Translations under genes and position numbers: made by a program
Shown: piece by piece, positions 36,188-44,707 of the stretch
How positions within the stretch are numbered: the first letter of the stretch is position 1
Layout: each line of letters begins with the position of its first letter
Source: an uncultured Erysipelotrichaceae bacterium
Lineage (GTDB): Bacteria > Bacillota_I > Bacilli_A > RFN20 > CAG-826
DNA: 64,000 nt
Direction: 5' to 3'
Assembly (NCBI GenBank): GCA_902802905.1
Contig: CADCNT010000001.1
Span: 89,718 to 153,717 of the forward strand
Notes under the pieces: model-generated
The model's input: only the letters and a program-made list of their open reading frames with translations
Told to the model about the DNA's origin: nothing
Database searches by the model: none

Positions 36188-37342
36188 ATGAGATCGACAT
36201 TAGAAAAAGGCGTATTAACAATTTACTTAGAAGGTGAACTTAATTCCTATAGTGCTGAACCTATGGGGAAAGAAATCGACCAAGTTATTGAAGACAAACA
36301 ATTTGAAAAATTAGTTTTAGATTTAGAACGACTAAGCTACATTTCCAGTGCTGGTTTAAGAGTGGTTCTTAGACTTAAACAAAGATTTGATAATGTTTCT
36401 GTCATTAATGCTTCACTTCAAGTTTATGACATCTTCCAAATGACGGGATTTACCAATGTAATGGATGTTAAAAAAGCATTAAGAAAAGTCGACATTTCTT
36501 ATGCAGAAGTAATTGGAGATGGCTTCTTTTCTACTGTTTATCGTTTGGATAAAGACACGATTGTTAAGGTATTTAACCGTACAAGTGATGCCGGACAAAT
36601 TGAAAGAGAATTACGTTTAGCAAAAGAAGCATTCGTGCTAGGAGTTCCAACAGCAATATCCTATGATATTGTTAAAGCTGGAGATAAGCTAGGTGTTGTT
36701 TTTGAAATGCTTGATTGTATGTCGCTTAAAACCGCAGTGCAAACTCATCCTGAAAAAATACGTGAATATGTTGTTAAATACGCTACTTTACTAAAGAAAA
36801 TCAATACCACTGAATGCTTTAATCCAATTATTCCTGATATTAAGAAACAATATTTCGAAAAATTGGAATTTATTAAACCTTATATAGAAGAGAAATATTA
36901 TCTTAAGGCTAAGAAATTACTTGAATCTATTCCTGATAGGAAGACATTTGTACATGGAGATTGTCACTTCAAAAACATTATGGTGCAAAATGGTGAATTA
37001 ATCTTAATTGATATGGACACTCTTTCAGTAGGACATCCAATCTTTGAATTAGCCGCAATCTACGCTCCTTATTGTGCTTTTAACGAAGATGATCCAGGCA
37101 ATAGTGAAAAATTCTTTGGCATCAAAGCAGAGGAAGCAGCTAAACTCTATAACTCTTTACTAGATTTATACTTTGGCAAAGATGATCCAGTTATTAAAGA
37201 TAAAATTAGACTTGTCTGCTATCTACATATGGTGTGGTGGAATCGAGTTAACGAGCCAAACAATAATGTGAGATTTGAAGGATGCCGCTCACGTCTAATT
37301 CAACTACTTGATAGATTTGATGATTTAGATATCGGATTATAG
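36188..37342 (+). CDS. STAS domain fused to aminoglycoside-phosphotransferase-like kinase
   Basis: 384 residues. Residues 1-100 form a STAS domain with YISSAGLRVVL (phosphorylatable Ser as in SpoIIAA). Residues of about 105-384 form a protein-kinase-like phosphotransferase: glycine loop GDGFFSTVYRL, lysine in TIVKVF, catalytic HGDCHFKNIM, and metal Asp in LIDMDTLSVGHP. The substrate may be a small molecule or its own STAS part. SD GAGG is present. It is the second STAS protein in the window and could be another partner for the RsbW-like domains at 3480-7710. Confidence 0.85.
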   Translation: MRSTLEKGVLTIYLEGELNSYSAEPMGKEIDQVIEDKQFEKLVLDLERLSYISSAGLRVVLRLKQRFDNVSVINASLQVYDIFQMTGFTNVMDVKKALRKVDISYAEVIGDGFFSTVYRLDKDTIVKVFNRTSDAGQIERELRLAKEAFVLGVPTAISYDIVKAGDKLGVVFEMLDCMSLKTAVQTHPEKIREYVVKYATLLKKINTTECFNPIIPDIKKQYFEKLEFIKPYIEEKYYLKAKKLLESIPDRKTFVHGDCHFKNIMVQNGELILIDMDTLSVGHPIFELAAIYAPYCAFNEDDPGNSEKFFGIKAEEAAKLYNSLLDLYFGKDDPVIKDKIRLVCYLHMVWWNRVNEPNNNVRFEGCRSRLIQLLDRFDDLDIGL

Positions 37343-37350
37343 AAGTATTA

Positions 37351-37376
37351 CCCTCGTAATTTCGAGGGTTTTATTT
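37351..37376 (+). terminator. Terminator after STAS-kinase gene
   Basis: CCCTCG TAATTT CGAGGG then TTTTATTT. Confidence 0.85.
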
Positions 37377-37377
37377 A

Positions 37378-37402
37378 AATAAAAAAATCCCATTCTTGGG
37401 AT
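37378..37402 (-). terminator. Terminator of tRNA-Ser(CGA)
   Basis: ATCCCA ... TGGGAT hairpin followed on the minus strand by a T-run, six bases after the tRNA 3' end. Confidence 0.75.
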
Positions 37403-37408
37403 ACTTGT

Positions 37409-37499
37409 TGGCGGAGAAGAAGGGATTCGAACCCTTGCAGGACTTGCATCCTCTAGCAGTTTTCGAAACTGCCCCCTTCAACCGCTTGGGTACTTCTCC
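37409..37499 (-). tRNA. tRNA-Ser (anticodon CGA)
   Basis: 91 bases with a long variable arm. Acceptor GGAGAAG pairs with CTTCTCC, G discriminator, encoded CCA. The anticodon stem GCAGT/ACTGC encloses TTCGAAA, giving CGA. The T-arm is GGTTCGAATCC. Confidence 0.95.
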
Positions 37500-37593
37500 A
37501 GCGTGAATAATTATAACGATATTGAAGATAAAATGCTATATCATTCATTTATGAATAGAAAAATTCATAACATTCTTCTATAATAGTCAAAGT

Positions 37594-39354
37594 ATGAGAT
37601 TTGGCGACTTTACTGATATTAACTTTGTAATCTTCTTCGCACTTATGCTGACCCTTTTAGCAGCCTTAATAGTGGTGATTGTCTTTTTCATCGTTTACGT
37701 TAACGGTGAAAATAAATTCCAAAAGCAGATATCTTATGAAAGTACAACAACCAGAATTTTTATTATCGATGTAAAGAAAAACAAATATGTCGTCTTTAAT
37801 AAATCTGATATCTCTTCCAAACATAGCGCTGATTTATTCAATTTCTATTCCTCTTTTCACCCAAATGATATTGAGCGAGTAAAGAGTTGGATCTTTGATA
37901 TCTGTGTTCATCCAAGAGAAACCAGTGAATATTTAGAAGCCGATGTTATTATTAACAACACTCATAGAGTGTGTTTCTCTTTACTTAGATTATTAGAATA
38001 CAAACAAGAAGTTGGCTTAATCCATTTAGAAAGCCATCTTTTGAAATATATCACCCCACTTAACGCTCCTAAAAAGAAGAGCAATAACAGAAGTGGTCTT
38101 ACTGGTATTGTTAAACGTAGTCAAATTAGTGGCTTGATTAATCGTAATAAAGCTTTAGCGGGCTACACATTCTGTATTAGATTTTTCTACACCAAACAAA
38201 AAGTAATCTCTAATGACAAGATTGAAAGATATATGGTTATGAATTTGAAAAATTCAATCTACCCATTTGCTTCTAATCCTAAACTGCCAAGACAAATCAT
38301 GGATAATGGGGATAATGAAATCTTCTTATTTGATTTAAGAATCAGCAACAAAGAGACTGCAATCCAACTTGCTACTTCAATTGCTAGATCCATCAAAAGA
38401 GAAACAGAAGTTAACGGTTTTGCTGGTTATATCAATTTCTCTATTGGTATTGTGGAAAATGGCATTTTCTATCAAAACTATGATCAAATTGAAGAAAAGG
38501 CTAGAGAAGCTTGTATTGCAGGTCAAACGAGTGGCAAAGAAATCACTGTCTATCAACGTAATATTGACGCTAGTAATGAACTCGTTAAATATAATGAACA
38601 AATTGAACACATCCTTAAGGATGATGTCTTAAGATTCTTATATCGCCCAATTATCAACGCCAGAACCGGTCAAATTACTGGTTATTTTGAATATGTGAAA
38701 GCATATGACTCCCCGTTTTCTAATTTCTCGGAAATGTCAAAATATGCGGCGAGAATTAATAAAAACTTAGAATTATTCGCTATCGTTTGTAAAAATGTTA
38801 TTCCTAAATTCATCATGGAAAGAAGAGATGAGCATTCTAGTTTGTTTTTACAAATTTCGATGGTGGATATCAATGATGTCATTGAAATTATTACCCATAT
38901 TTCAAATTATAAGAAGGCAAACATTACTCTTGTTTTAGATGAACAAGAGGTGAATGAAAACTCCAACAATGTGGAGCTTCTTATTGCTACCTTGCAAAAA
39001 CTTAAAGATGCCGGATTTGAAATTGCATTATCTTTAAAAGATAAGAACTTATTACTTAATGACCAAGTATATTTCTTATTCCATTACTTTGTCGTTGGTA
39101 GTGCAATGATGGAAGAAGTGAAAGAGAATAACCGTATTAGATTATCCTTATATGCCTTAATTGAATCACTTTTAAAATATAATCGACCTATCATCGCTAC
39201 TGACCTTGAAGGTTGGCAAGCAGTGGAACTTATCATTAAGAGTGGTATTACCTATATCTCTTCAGATGCTGTTTCACCAAGTAATGACATGCTCCTTCCA
39301 ATAGAAAAGAAGAAGCTTGAAAAACTTACCGCTATGGCGGAAAAATATCGCTAA
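37594..39354 (+). CDS. Degenerate GGDEF-EAL membrane protein
   Basis: 586 residues with one N-terminal helix (about 9-33), a PAS-like region (about 45-150), a GGDEF-like domain (about 165-325) and an EAL-like domain (about 335-580). The GGDEF signature is replaced by NGDNEIF. The EAL signature is replaced around GYFEYVKAY, and the later catalytic DR/KxD strands are missing. It is thus unlikely to make or break c-di-GMP and may sense it or serve as a scaffold. TATAAT lies 9 bases before the ATG. Monocistronic or leading into proS. Confidence 0.72.
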   Translation: MRFGDFTDINFVIFFALMLTLLAALIVVIVFFIVYVNGENKFQKQISYESTTTRIFIIDVKKNKYVVFNKSDISSKHSADLFNFYSSFHPNDIERVKSWIFDICVHPRETSEYLEADVIINNTHRVCFSLLRLLEYKQEVGLIHLESHLLKYITPLNAPKKKSNNRSGLTGIVKRSQISGLINRNKALAGYTFCIRFFYTKQKVISNDKIERYMVMNLKNSIYPFASNPKLPRQIMDNGDNEIFLFDLRISNKETAIQLATSIARSIKRETEVNGFAGYINFSIGIVENGIFYQNYDQIEEKAREACIAGQTSGKEITVYQRNIDASNELVKYNEQIEHILKDDVLRFLYRPIINARTGQITGYFEYVKAYDSPFSNFSEMSKYAARINKNLELFAIVCKNVIPKFIMERRDEHSSLFLQISMVDINDVIEIITHISNYKKANITLVLDEQEVNENSNNVELLIATLQKLKDAGFEIALSLKDKNLLLNDQVYFLFHYFVVGSAMMEEVKENNRIRLSLYALIESLLKYNRPIIATDLEGWQAVELIIKSGITYISSDAVSPSNDMLLPIEKKKLEKLTAMAEKYR

Positions 39355-39383
39355 TAATCTTTAGATTAGGAGAATTATATAAA

Positions 39384-40820
39384 ATGGAAAACAACCAAAT
39401 CAAAAACAACTCCATCACTAGACAAGAAGACGATTTTGCTCAGTGGTACACTGATGTGTGTAAAAAAGCCGAATTAATGGATTATTCATCCGTTAAAGGC
39501 TTTATCATTTATCGTCCTTATGGCTATGCGATTTGGGAACAAATTCAAAAATATCTCGATAAGAGATTTAAAGAAAGCGGACATGAAAATGTCTATATGC
39601 CTATGGTTATTCCTGCCAGTTTATTCCAAAAAGAGAAAGAACATGTTGAAGGATTTGCGCCAGAATGCTTAATCGCCACCAAAGGTGGAAAAGAAGAATT
39701 AGATGACCATCTTATTGTTAGACCAACAAGTGAAGTCTTATTCTGTGATCACTACGCAAAGATCATTAATTCGTATCGTGATTTACCAAAACTCTACAAT
39801 CAATGGTGCTCTGTTGTTAGATGGGAAAAGACTACAAGACCATTCTTAAGAGGCGCTGAATTCTTATGGCAAGAAGGTCATACCATGCACGCTAGTGAAG
39901 AAGAAGCGAGGACTGAAACATTAAAAATGTTAGAAGTCTATGACGATTTAGGAAGAGATGTTTTAGCTATTCCTTTCTCAAAAGGAAGAAAGACAGATAA
40001 AGAGAAATTCTCTGGTGCCTTAGAAACTTATTCTATTGAAGCTTTAATGCCAGATGGAAAAGCCTTACAATGTGGTACCACCCATTACTTTGGTAATGGA
40101 TTTGCTAAAGCCTTTGGAATTCAATTCCAATCCAAAGAAGGAAAACTCGAAAACCCATATCAAACATCTTGGGGCGTTTCCACTAGATTAATTGGTGCAA
40201 CCATCATGGTGCACGGCGATGATAATGGATTAGTCTTGCCTCCAGAAGTTGCTCCAATTCAAATCATTGTTATTCCTGTAGCGGCAAATAAACCTGGTGT
40301 TATTCCAGCAGCAAGAGAAGTGGCACAAAAACTTGTTGATGCCGGCTATAGATGTAAAGTCGATGATAGTGATAAGACACCTGGTTGGAAATTCTCAGAA
40401 TACGAAATGAAAGGCGTTCCACTAAGAGTGGAAATTGGACCAAGAGATATCGAAAAAGGTCAAGTTGTCATTGCTAAGCGTAATGATGGCAGCAAGATTT
40501 TCTGCCCAATAGAAGAACTTGCCGATAAAGTACATCAATTAATGAAAACTATTCATCAAGAAATGTATGAAAAGGCTTATAAATATCTCCTTGATCACAC
40601 CACCGATGTGCACACCATGGAAGAGCTTAACGCTGCTTTAGAAAAGGGTGGCTACAGCAAGATGATGTGGTGTGGTAATCAAGACTGTGAAGACAAGATT
40701 AAAGAGCTCACAAACGCCACTGCAAGATGCTTGCCATTCAATCAAATTCCTAACGGTGAGACTTGCCCAGTGTGTGGTAAGAAAGCTAGTAAAGTTGTCT
40801 TATTTGCAAAAGCATATTAA
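39384..40820 (+). CDS. proS: Prolyl-tRNA synthetase, archaeal/eukaryotic-type (ProS3)
   Basis: 478 residues, shorter than the roughly 570-residue bacterial type and without the editing insertion. Motif 2 RWEKTTRPFLRGAEFLWQEGHTMH and motif 3 GATIMVHGDDNGLVLPP are visible, then an anticodon-binding domain and a C-terminal zinc-type domain with cysteines in MWCGNQDCEDK and CPVCGKK. The same type is found in mollicutes and some other Bacillota. GGAG precedes the ATG. It ends before a strong hairpin. Confidence 0.96.
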   Translation: MENNQIKNNSITRQEDDFAQWYTDVCKKAELMDYSSVKGFIIYRPYGYAIWEQIQKYLDKRFKESGHENVYMPMVIPASLFQKEKEHVEGFAPECLIATKGGKEELDDHLIVRPTSEVLFCDHYAKIINSYRDLPKLYNQWCSVVRWEKTTRPFLRGAEFLWQEGHTMHASEEEARTETLKMLEVYDDLGRDVLAIPFSKGRKTDKEKFSGALETYSIEALMPDGKALQCGTTHYFGNGFAKAFGIQFQSKEGKLENPYQTSWGVSTRLIGATIMVHGDDNGLVLPPEVAPIQIIVIPVAANKPGVIPAAREVAQKLVDAGYRCKVDDSDKTPGWKFSEYEMKGVPLRVEIGPRDIEKGQVVIAKRNDGSKIFCPIEELADKVHQLMKTIHQEMYEKAYKYLLDHTTDVHTMEELNAALEKGGYSKMMWCGNQDCEDKIKELTNATARCLPFNQIPNGETCPVCGKKASKVVLFAKAY

Positions 40821-40823
40821 AAA

Positions 40824-40850
40824 AGAATGGAAGCTATGCTTCCATTTTTT
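40824..40850 (+). terminator. Terminator after proS
   Basis: AATGGAAGC TAT GCTTCCATT then TTTT. Confidence 0.88.
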
Positions 40851-40866
40851 CATGCAATTTAATCTA

Positions 40867-41280
40867 TCAGTCATGCTCCTCTAATACCTTTAAATTGTAT
40901 ACGGCTTTAATAGGAATAATCTTTTTATCAATAAAGATGATTGCGTGATTTTGCTCATCAATCTTTTTAACCTTACCTTTATATGTTAAGTACTTTCCTT
41001 TTTTATTTTTATCATCTGTATAATAGTAAGTTATCTCAATATTTCGATTTAACGATAAATCAGCACTTATTTTGTGTAGCAAATCCTCTATTTCTTGTTT
41101 CTTATCTTCGCTGATAATCTTTCTTTCATCCAACGATTCTCTAGAATCATTAATCGCTTCAGCATAACCCACAAGCGCAGCAAAAGGAGCGAACTGAGCA
41201 GCACGATTATTCATACTCATTCGTGGATGATTTTTACTAGTTGGAGCCTCTAAAAAGATAATGTCGTCGTACTTACCCAT
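40867..41280 (-). CDS. YolD-like protein
   Basis: 137 residues. NHPRMSMNNRAAQFAPFAALVGYAEAI matches the start of YolD-like proteins that sit beside Y-family polymerases in Bacillota. A C-terminal beta-rich part follows. The gene starts by one-base overlap with the polymerase stop, so the pair forms a translation-coupled DNA-damage module. The exact role is unknown; YolD-like proteins are proposed UmuD-like partners. Confidence 0.78.
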   Translation of the reverse strand: MGKYDDIIFLEAPTSKNHPRMSMNNRAAQFAPFAALVGYAEAINDSRESLDERKIISEDKKQEIEDLLHKISADLSLNRNIEITYYYTDDKNKKGKYLTYKGKVKKIDEQNHAIIFIDKKIIPIKAVYNLKVLEEHD

Positions 41281-42776
41281 TACGCTTTATGGCCACCGAT
41301 TTGTTTGTTTCTTTCAATGGTGGTCCCTCCTTCTTGCAAGTCATGTGCTTTTAAAATCATGTTTTTGCCATATTTCTTTTTGATTTCTAAGATTGTGAGC
41401 TGTAAAGAGTTCTCTTCTTCTAAATCTTTAATCTTTTCTTTTTTGGATTTTTCCAATTCATCATAGTCAACAAAAAGATTGAGCTGTTCATAGTCCTGTT
41501 TATGTTTTTTTACTTCTTCTACTTTTATGACTCTTGTAGCGACAATATACATTCTTCTAACGTGTAGCTTCTTATTTATAAATCGATTAAAAAGCTTTAC
41601 AGATGCTTCACTAATCAAAGAAGTGGAACTGGTGAATAGTTCTAAATTGATAGAGGAGTGATTTCCTTTAGGAACATCTCTACCGTACCAATCTTTATCT
41701 ATAACGATATTATCCTTAGATAAATCAGTCACATCATAGCCAATTGATATCGCTATTTGGTCTGTAAGTAAACCTTTATTTACCAAATCTAACGAGAGGG
41801 CTTCTGCCATTTCTTTGATGATTAAAAGCGCTTCATCGTAGCTATAGGCTCTTGGAAGGACTTGCCCAATTGATAACGAATTATTCTCTGGAACATAGTT
41901 TTTCACTTCTTCCATTCCTACTGGTTCATATCCCCAAGCGTGATCTATAAGTAATTCGGCGTTGATACCAAATTCTTCATATAAGACATCCTCGTTCACT
42001 AATGATTGTCTGGCGATATCGCCCATGGTCAAAAGACCATGTTTAAATAACCTTTTTGCAATTCCTCTTCCTACTCGCCAAAAATCAGTTAAAGGAAGAT
42101 GGTCCCATAATTTCTCTCTATAAGTCTTCTCATCTAGATAAGCAATTCTCACTCCATCTTCATTTTCTTTGGTGTGTTTTGCCATGATATCCATAGCAAC
42201 TTTAGCTAGATAAAGATTATCTCCGACACCGGCAGTAGCGGTAATGCCTGTTTGATTGTAGACATCCTTAATTAGCATTGATGCGATACCCATCGCGTCT
42301 TTTTTATAGGTTTTTAAATATTTAGTGACATCCGCAAACATCTCATCGATGGAATAGACATGAATATCATTAGAATCTATGTATTTAAGATATATTTTAT
42401 ATATCTCAACACTTTTAGCGATGTAATGAGACATCTGTGGTGGAGCAATTACAAAATCTAATTCTAGATAAGGGTTTCTTTTTAATTGGTCGTCATCAAA
42501 TGATTTTCCTTTGAATTTGTGACCAGGGCATTTCTTTAATCTTTCATTATTGATTTTTCTTACTGCTTCAAGCACTTCAAAAAGCCTTGCTCTTCCAGGT
42601 ATGCCGTATTGTTTTAAAGATGGGGAGACCGCTAAGCAGATAGTCTTTTCAGTTCTCGTTGGATCTGCAACTACTAAATTGGTCTTTAATGGATCTAGTC
42701 CTCTTTCTGCACATTCCACAGATGCATAAAAAGACTTGAGGTCAATTGCGATATATTGTTTCCTTGTCTCATTCAT
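41280..42776 (-). CDS. Y-family DNA polymerase (UmuC/UvrX-like)
   Basis: About 498 residues. YIAIDLKSFYASVECAERG carries the first catalytic Asp and steric-gate Phe-Tyr, and YSIDEMFADVT the other catalytic acids. A helix-hairpin-helix region and little-finger domain follow. It copies past DNA lesions. The start at 42776 follows TACAAT by 7 bases; that TACAAT is part of a palindrome shared with the divergent HAD gene. No Bacillus-type LexA box was seen nearby. Confidence 0.92.
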   Translation of the reverse strand: MNETRKQYIAIDLKSFYASVECAERGLDPLKTNLVVADPTRTEKTICLAVSPSLKQYGIPGRARLFEVLEAVRKINNERLKKCPGHKFKGKSFDDDQLKRNPYLELDFVIAPPQMSHYIAKSVEIYKIYLKYIDSNDIHVYSIDEMFADVTKYLKTYKKDAMGIASMLIKDVYNQTGITATAGVGDNLYLAKVAMDIMAKHTKENEDGVRIAYLDEKTYREKLWDHLPLTDFWRVGRGIAKRLFKHGLLTMGDIARQSLVNEDVLYEEFGINAELLIDHAWGYEPVGMEEVKNYVPENNSLSIGQVLPRAYSYDEALLIIKEMAEALSLDLVNKGLLTDQIAISIGYDVTDLSKDNIVIDKDWYGRDVPKGNHSSINLELFTSSTSLISEASVKLFNRFINKKLHVRRMYIVATRVIKVEEVKKHKQDYEQLNLFVDYDELEKSKKEKIKDLEEENSLQLTILEIKKKYGKNMILKAHDLQEGGTTIERNKQIGGHKA

Positions 42777-42783
42777 TATCAAT

Positions 42784-42793
42784 ATTGTACAAT
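42784..42793. promoter_or_regulatory. Shared palindromic -10 element (ATTGTACAAT)
   Basis: The palindrome reads TACAAT on both strands, so the same ten bases can give a -10 for the polymerase (7 bases before its ATG) and for the HAD gene (24 bases before its ATG). Confidence 0.5.
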
Positions 42794-42817
42794 TTACATA
42801 GTAAAAACTTAAGAACT

Positions 42818-43459
42818 ATGAATAAAAAGTTATTTATCTTTGATTTAGATGGAACTTTAGTGAATACCGTAGGTGGCTTGACTTATAGTTTGAATCTTGC
42901 ATTTAGAAAAAATGCATTACCAGAAGTTAATGTTAATCAAACCTCTAAAGCGATTGGAAACGGTATTTTAATCACTATTAGAAGGCTAGTTCCAAATGAC
43001 ACTAGCGAAGAAACTATTCAAAAATGTTTCCGTGACTTTAGAGAATTCTACAAAATGCATTATATGGTGGAAACTGTTCCTTATACAGGTATGTTAAGAA
43101 CTCTTAGGGCATTAAAAACCAGAGGATATAAACTCGCTGTTGCCACTAATAAGTTAGATGAAATAGCAAAAGAAATGCTTAGCACAATGTTTCCTGATAT
43201 CTTTGATATGATAGTTGGTGATTCACCTTTATTTCCTAAAAAACCAGATCCTGCAATCATTAACCATATAGTTGCTTCTTTTCATGTTAGTAAAGAAGAA
43301 ACCGTTTATATTGGAGATTCAGAAGTAGATGTGGAAAGTGCTGCTAATGCTGGAGTTGATTTGATACTAGTGGATTATGGCTTCCATAGAAGCGAAGACT
43401 TCTTAAAAATAAAAGCAAAGCATATTAGTAAGCCACAAGAACTATTATATTTGTGGTAA
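42818..43459 (+). CDS. HAD-family hydrolase (phosphoglycolate phosphatase-like)
   Basis: 213 residues. FDLDGTLVNT carries the nucleophile Asp, VATNK the second motif, KPDP the lysine, and GDSEVDVESAANAG the final acidic motif. The cap is helical as in Gph. The likely substrate is a small phosphate ester; specificity cannot be read. It leads a cluster with ThiS- and ThiF-like genes, though TAAAAT before thiS suggests a separate promoter. Confidence 0.88.
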   Translation: MNKKLFIFDLDGTLVNTVGGLTYSLNLAFRKNALPEVNVNQTSKAIGNGILITIRRLVPNDTSEETIQKCFRDFREFYKMHYMVETVPYTGMLRTLRALKTRGYKLAVATNKLDEIAKEMLSTMFPDIFDMIVGDSPLFPKKPDPAIINHIVASFHVSKEETVYIGDSEVDVESAANAGVDLILVDYGFHRSEDFLKIKAKHISKPQELLYLW

Positions 43460-43462
43460 AAT
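43457..43462 (+). promoter_or_regulatory. -10 box for ThiS-like gene
   Basis: TAAAAT lies 9 bases before the ATG at 43472 and overlaps the TAA stop of the HAD gene. Confidence 0.45.
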
Positions 43463-43471
43463 TGATGTTGT

Positions 43472-43678
43472 ATGAAACTTACAGTAGACGCAATTACTTC
43501 TAATGAATATCCAGACAAATTCACCATCGGTGATCTTTTAAGATACATGGATGTCGAACCTGTCCCATGGCTAGTAGTGGGAGTTAATGGTGTTTTCTAT
43601 AAAACCAAACAATTTGACACAAAATACCTACAGAACGGGGATAAAGTTGATTTGGTATATATTCGTGGTGGTGGATGA
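43472..43678 (+). CDS. ThiS/MoaD-like ubiquitin-fold sulfur carrier
   Basis: 68 residues, the usual ThiS length, ending in IRGGG, the glycine tail that an E1-like enzyme adenylates and thiocarboxylates. It overlaps the ThiF-like gene (ATGA). No thiG or thiazole synthesis gene is visible, so the sulfur acceptor may not be thiamine. The extra terminal Gly beyond Gly-Gly is notable but occurs in the family. Confidence 0.85.
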   Translation: MKLTVDAITSNEYPDKFTIGDLLRYMDVEPVPWLVVGVNGVFYKTKQFDTKYLQNGDKVDLVYIRGGG

Positions 43679-44403
43679 TGAAAGAACTAAATCTCTTCCA
43701 AAAAGAAAGATATGATTGTTCAACTTTTCTAAAAGAAATAGGAGAAGAAGGACAAGTTAAACTGCTTAAAAGCAGAGTTTTTATTGTTGGGGTTGGAGGA
43801 TTAGGCAATCACATTTTACTTACTCTTGCATCTATGGGAGTCGGTCATATTACTATCGCTGATGAAGACATTGTGAAATTAGATAATCTTCCACGTCAGA
43901 TTCTTTACGATGAAAAAGACATTGGTAAATATAAAGTTGATGTTGCAGAAGTAAAAATCAAAGAAAAAAATCCTGATGTGAAAATAAATAAACTATGTTT
44001 AATGGTGGACGAGAATAATTCTAGAGAATTATTTAAAGACTTTGATTTAGTTATCGATGCGACTGATAACTTTAAAAGCAAATTTATTATTGAAGATGCA
44101 TGTAAAGAATTAGAAATTTCCTTTATATGCGCTGGTGTAAGTGATTATAAAGGCCAATTAATTCTTGTTACCAAAGACAGTAAATACTCGTTTAAATCAC
44201 TATTTGATACGCTTCCAATAAATATTGAACAGAAATATATTGATGAAGATAAAGGAGTGTTTCCTCCAGCTGTTGCGTTAGTGGCTAATCTAACTGCAAA
44301 TCAAGCAGCTAAGTATTTACTTGATCTTGATGATTTATTGTTAGACACACTTATAGTGATAGATACTAGAAAAGTTGAAATAAATAAATTTCACTTTGAA
44401 TAA
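43675..44403 (+). CDS. ThiF/MoeB/HesA-family E1-like adenylating enzyme
   Basis: 242 residues. ATP-binding VFIVGVGGLGNHIL, DNLPRQILY and the catalytic DATDNFKSKF are family hallmarks. It should adenylate the C-terminal glycine of the ThiS-like protein. The CxxC pairs that bind zinc in many members are absent, and no cysteine is in the last 95 residues. Two adjacent ATGs (43675 and 43678) are possible starts. It ends before a terminator shared with tRNA-Ser(GCT). Confidence 0.88.
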   Translation: MMKELNLFQKERYDCSTFLKEIGEEGQVKLLKSRVFIVGVGGLGNHILLTLASMGVGHITIADEDIVKLDNLPRQILYDEKDIGKYKVDVAEVKIKEKNPDVKINKLCLMVDENNSRELFKDFDLVIDATDNFKSKFIIEDACKELEISFICAGVSDYKGQLILVTKDSKYSFKSLFDTLPINIEQKYIDEDKGVFPPAVALVANLTANQAAKYLLDLDDLLLDTLIVIDTRKVEINKFHFE

Positions 44404-44408
44404 AAACA

Positions 44409-44440
44409 AAATTCCCACTCGTTTGAATGGGAATTTTTTA
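44409..44440. terminator. Bidirectional terminator, ThiF-like gene and tRNA-Ser(GCT)
   Basis: AAATTCCCA pairs with TGGGAATTT around a 10-base loop, with T-runs on both sides. Confidence 0.8.
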
Positions 44441-44447
44441 TTTGTTT

Positions 44448-44538
44448 TGGCGGAGTAGGAGAGACTCGAACTCTCGCACCAGTTACCCGATCTACTTCCT
44501 TAGCAGGGAAGCCCCTTCACCAACTTGGGTACTACTCC
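44448..44538 (-). tRNA. tRNA-Ser (anticodon GCT)
   Basis: 91 bases, long variable arm. Acceptor GGAGTAG pairs with CTACTCC, encoded CCA. The anticodon stem CTTCC/GGAAG encloses CTGCTAA, giving GCT for AGC/AGT codons. The T-arm is AGTTCGAGTCT. Confidence 0.95.
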
Positions 44539-44631
44539 AGTCTTTTAGTGAACGCAACATATAATATCACAAGTAAATATTTTATTTAATACATATTTTT
44601 GTTTTTCAAAAAAAGTAAACAATCTTTCCGT

Positions 44632-44673
44632 TATCGGCAATGTTTATTGCATATCTATTGCACTTTGCCGTTA
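44632..44673 (+). promoter_or_regulatory. Candidate operator: inverted TATCGGCAA / TTGCCGTTA pair upstream of HTH-AdhE gene
   Basis: TATCGGCAA (44632-44640) and TTGCCGTTA (44665-44673), inverted with one mismatch, 33 bases apart. The right arm ends 6-9 bases before an AT-rich -10 candidate (TAATAATAAT, 44680-44689). Same half-sites as upstream of the HTH-Fic gene. Confidence 0.6.
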
Positions 44674-44707
44674 TTTGTTTAATAATAATCTCGTGAGGTT
44701 GACTGAT

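Noticed and set aside
42777..42817. SOS LexA box controlling the Y-family polymerase
   Set aside because: No CGAAC-N4-GTTCG-type sequence is present; the only palindrome is the ATTGTACAAT -10 element.
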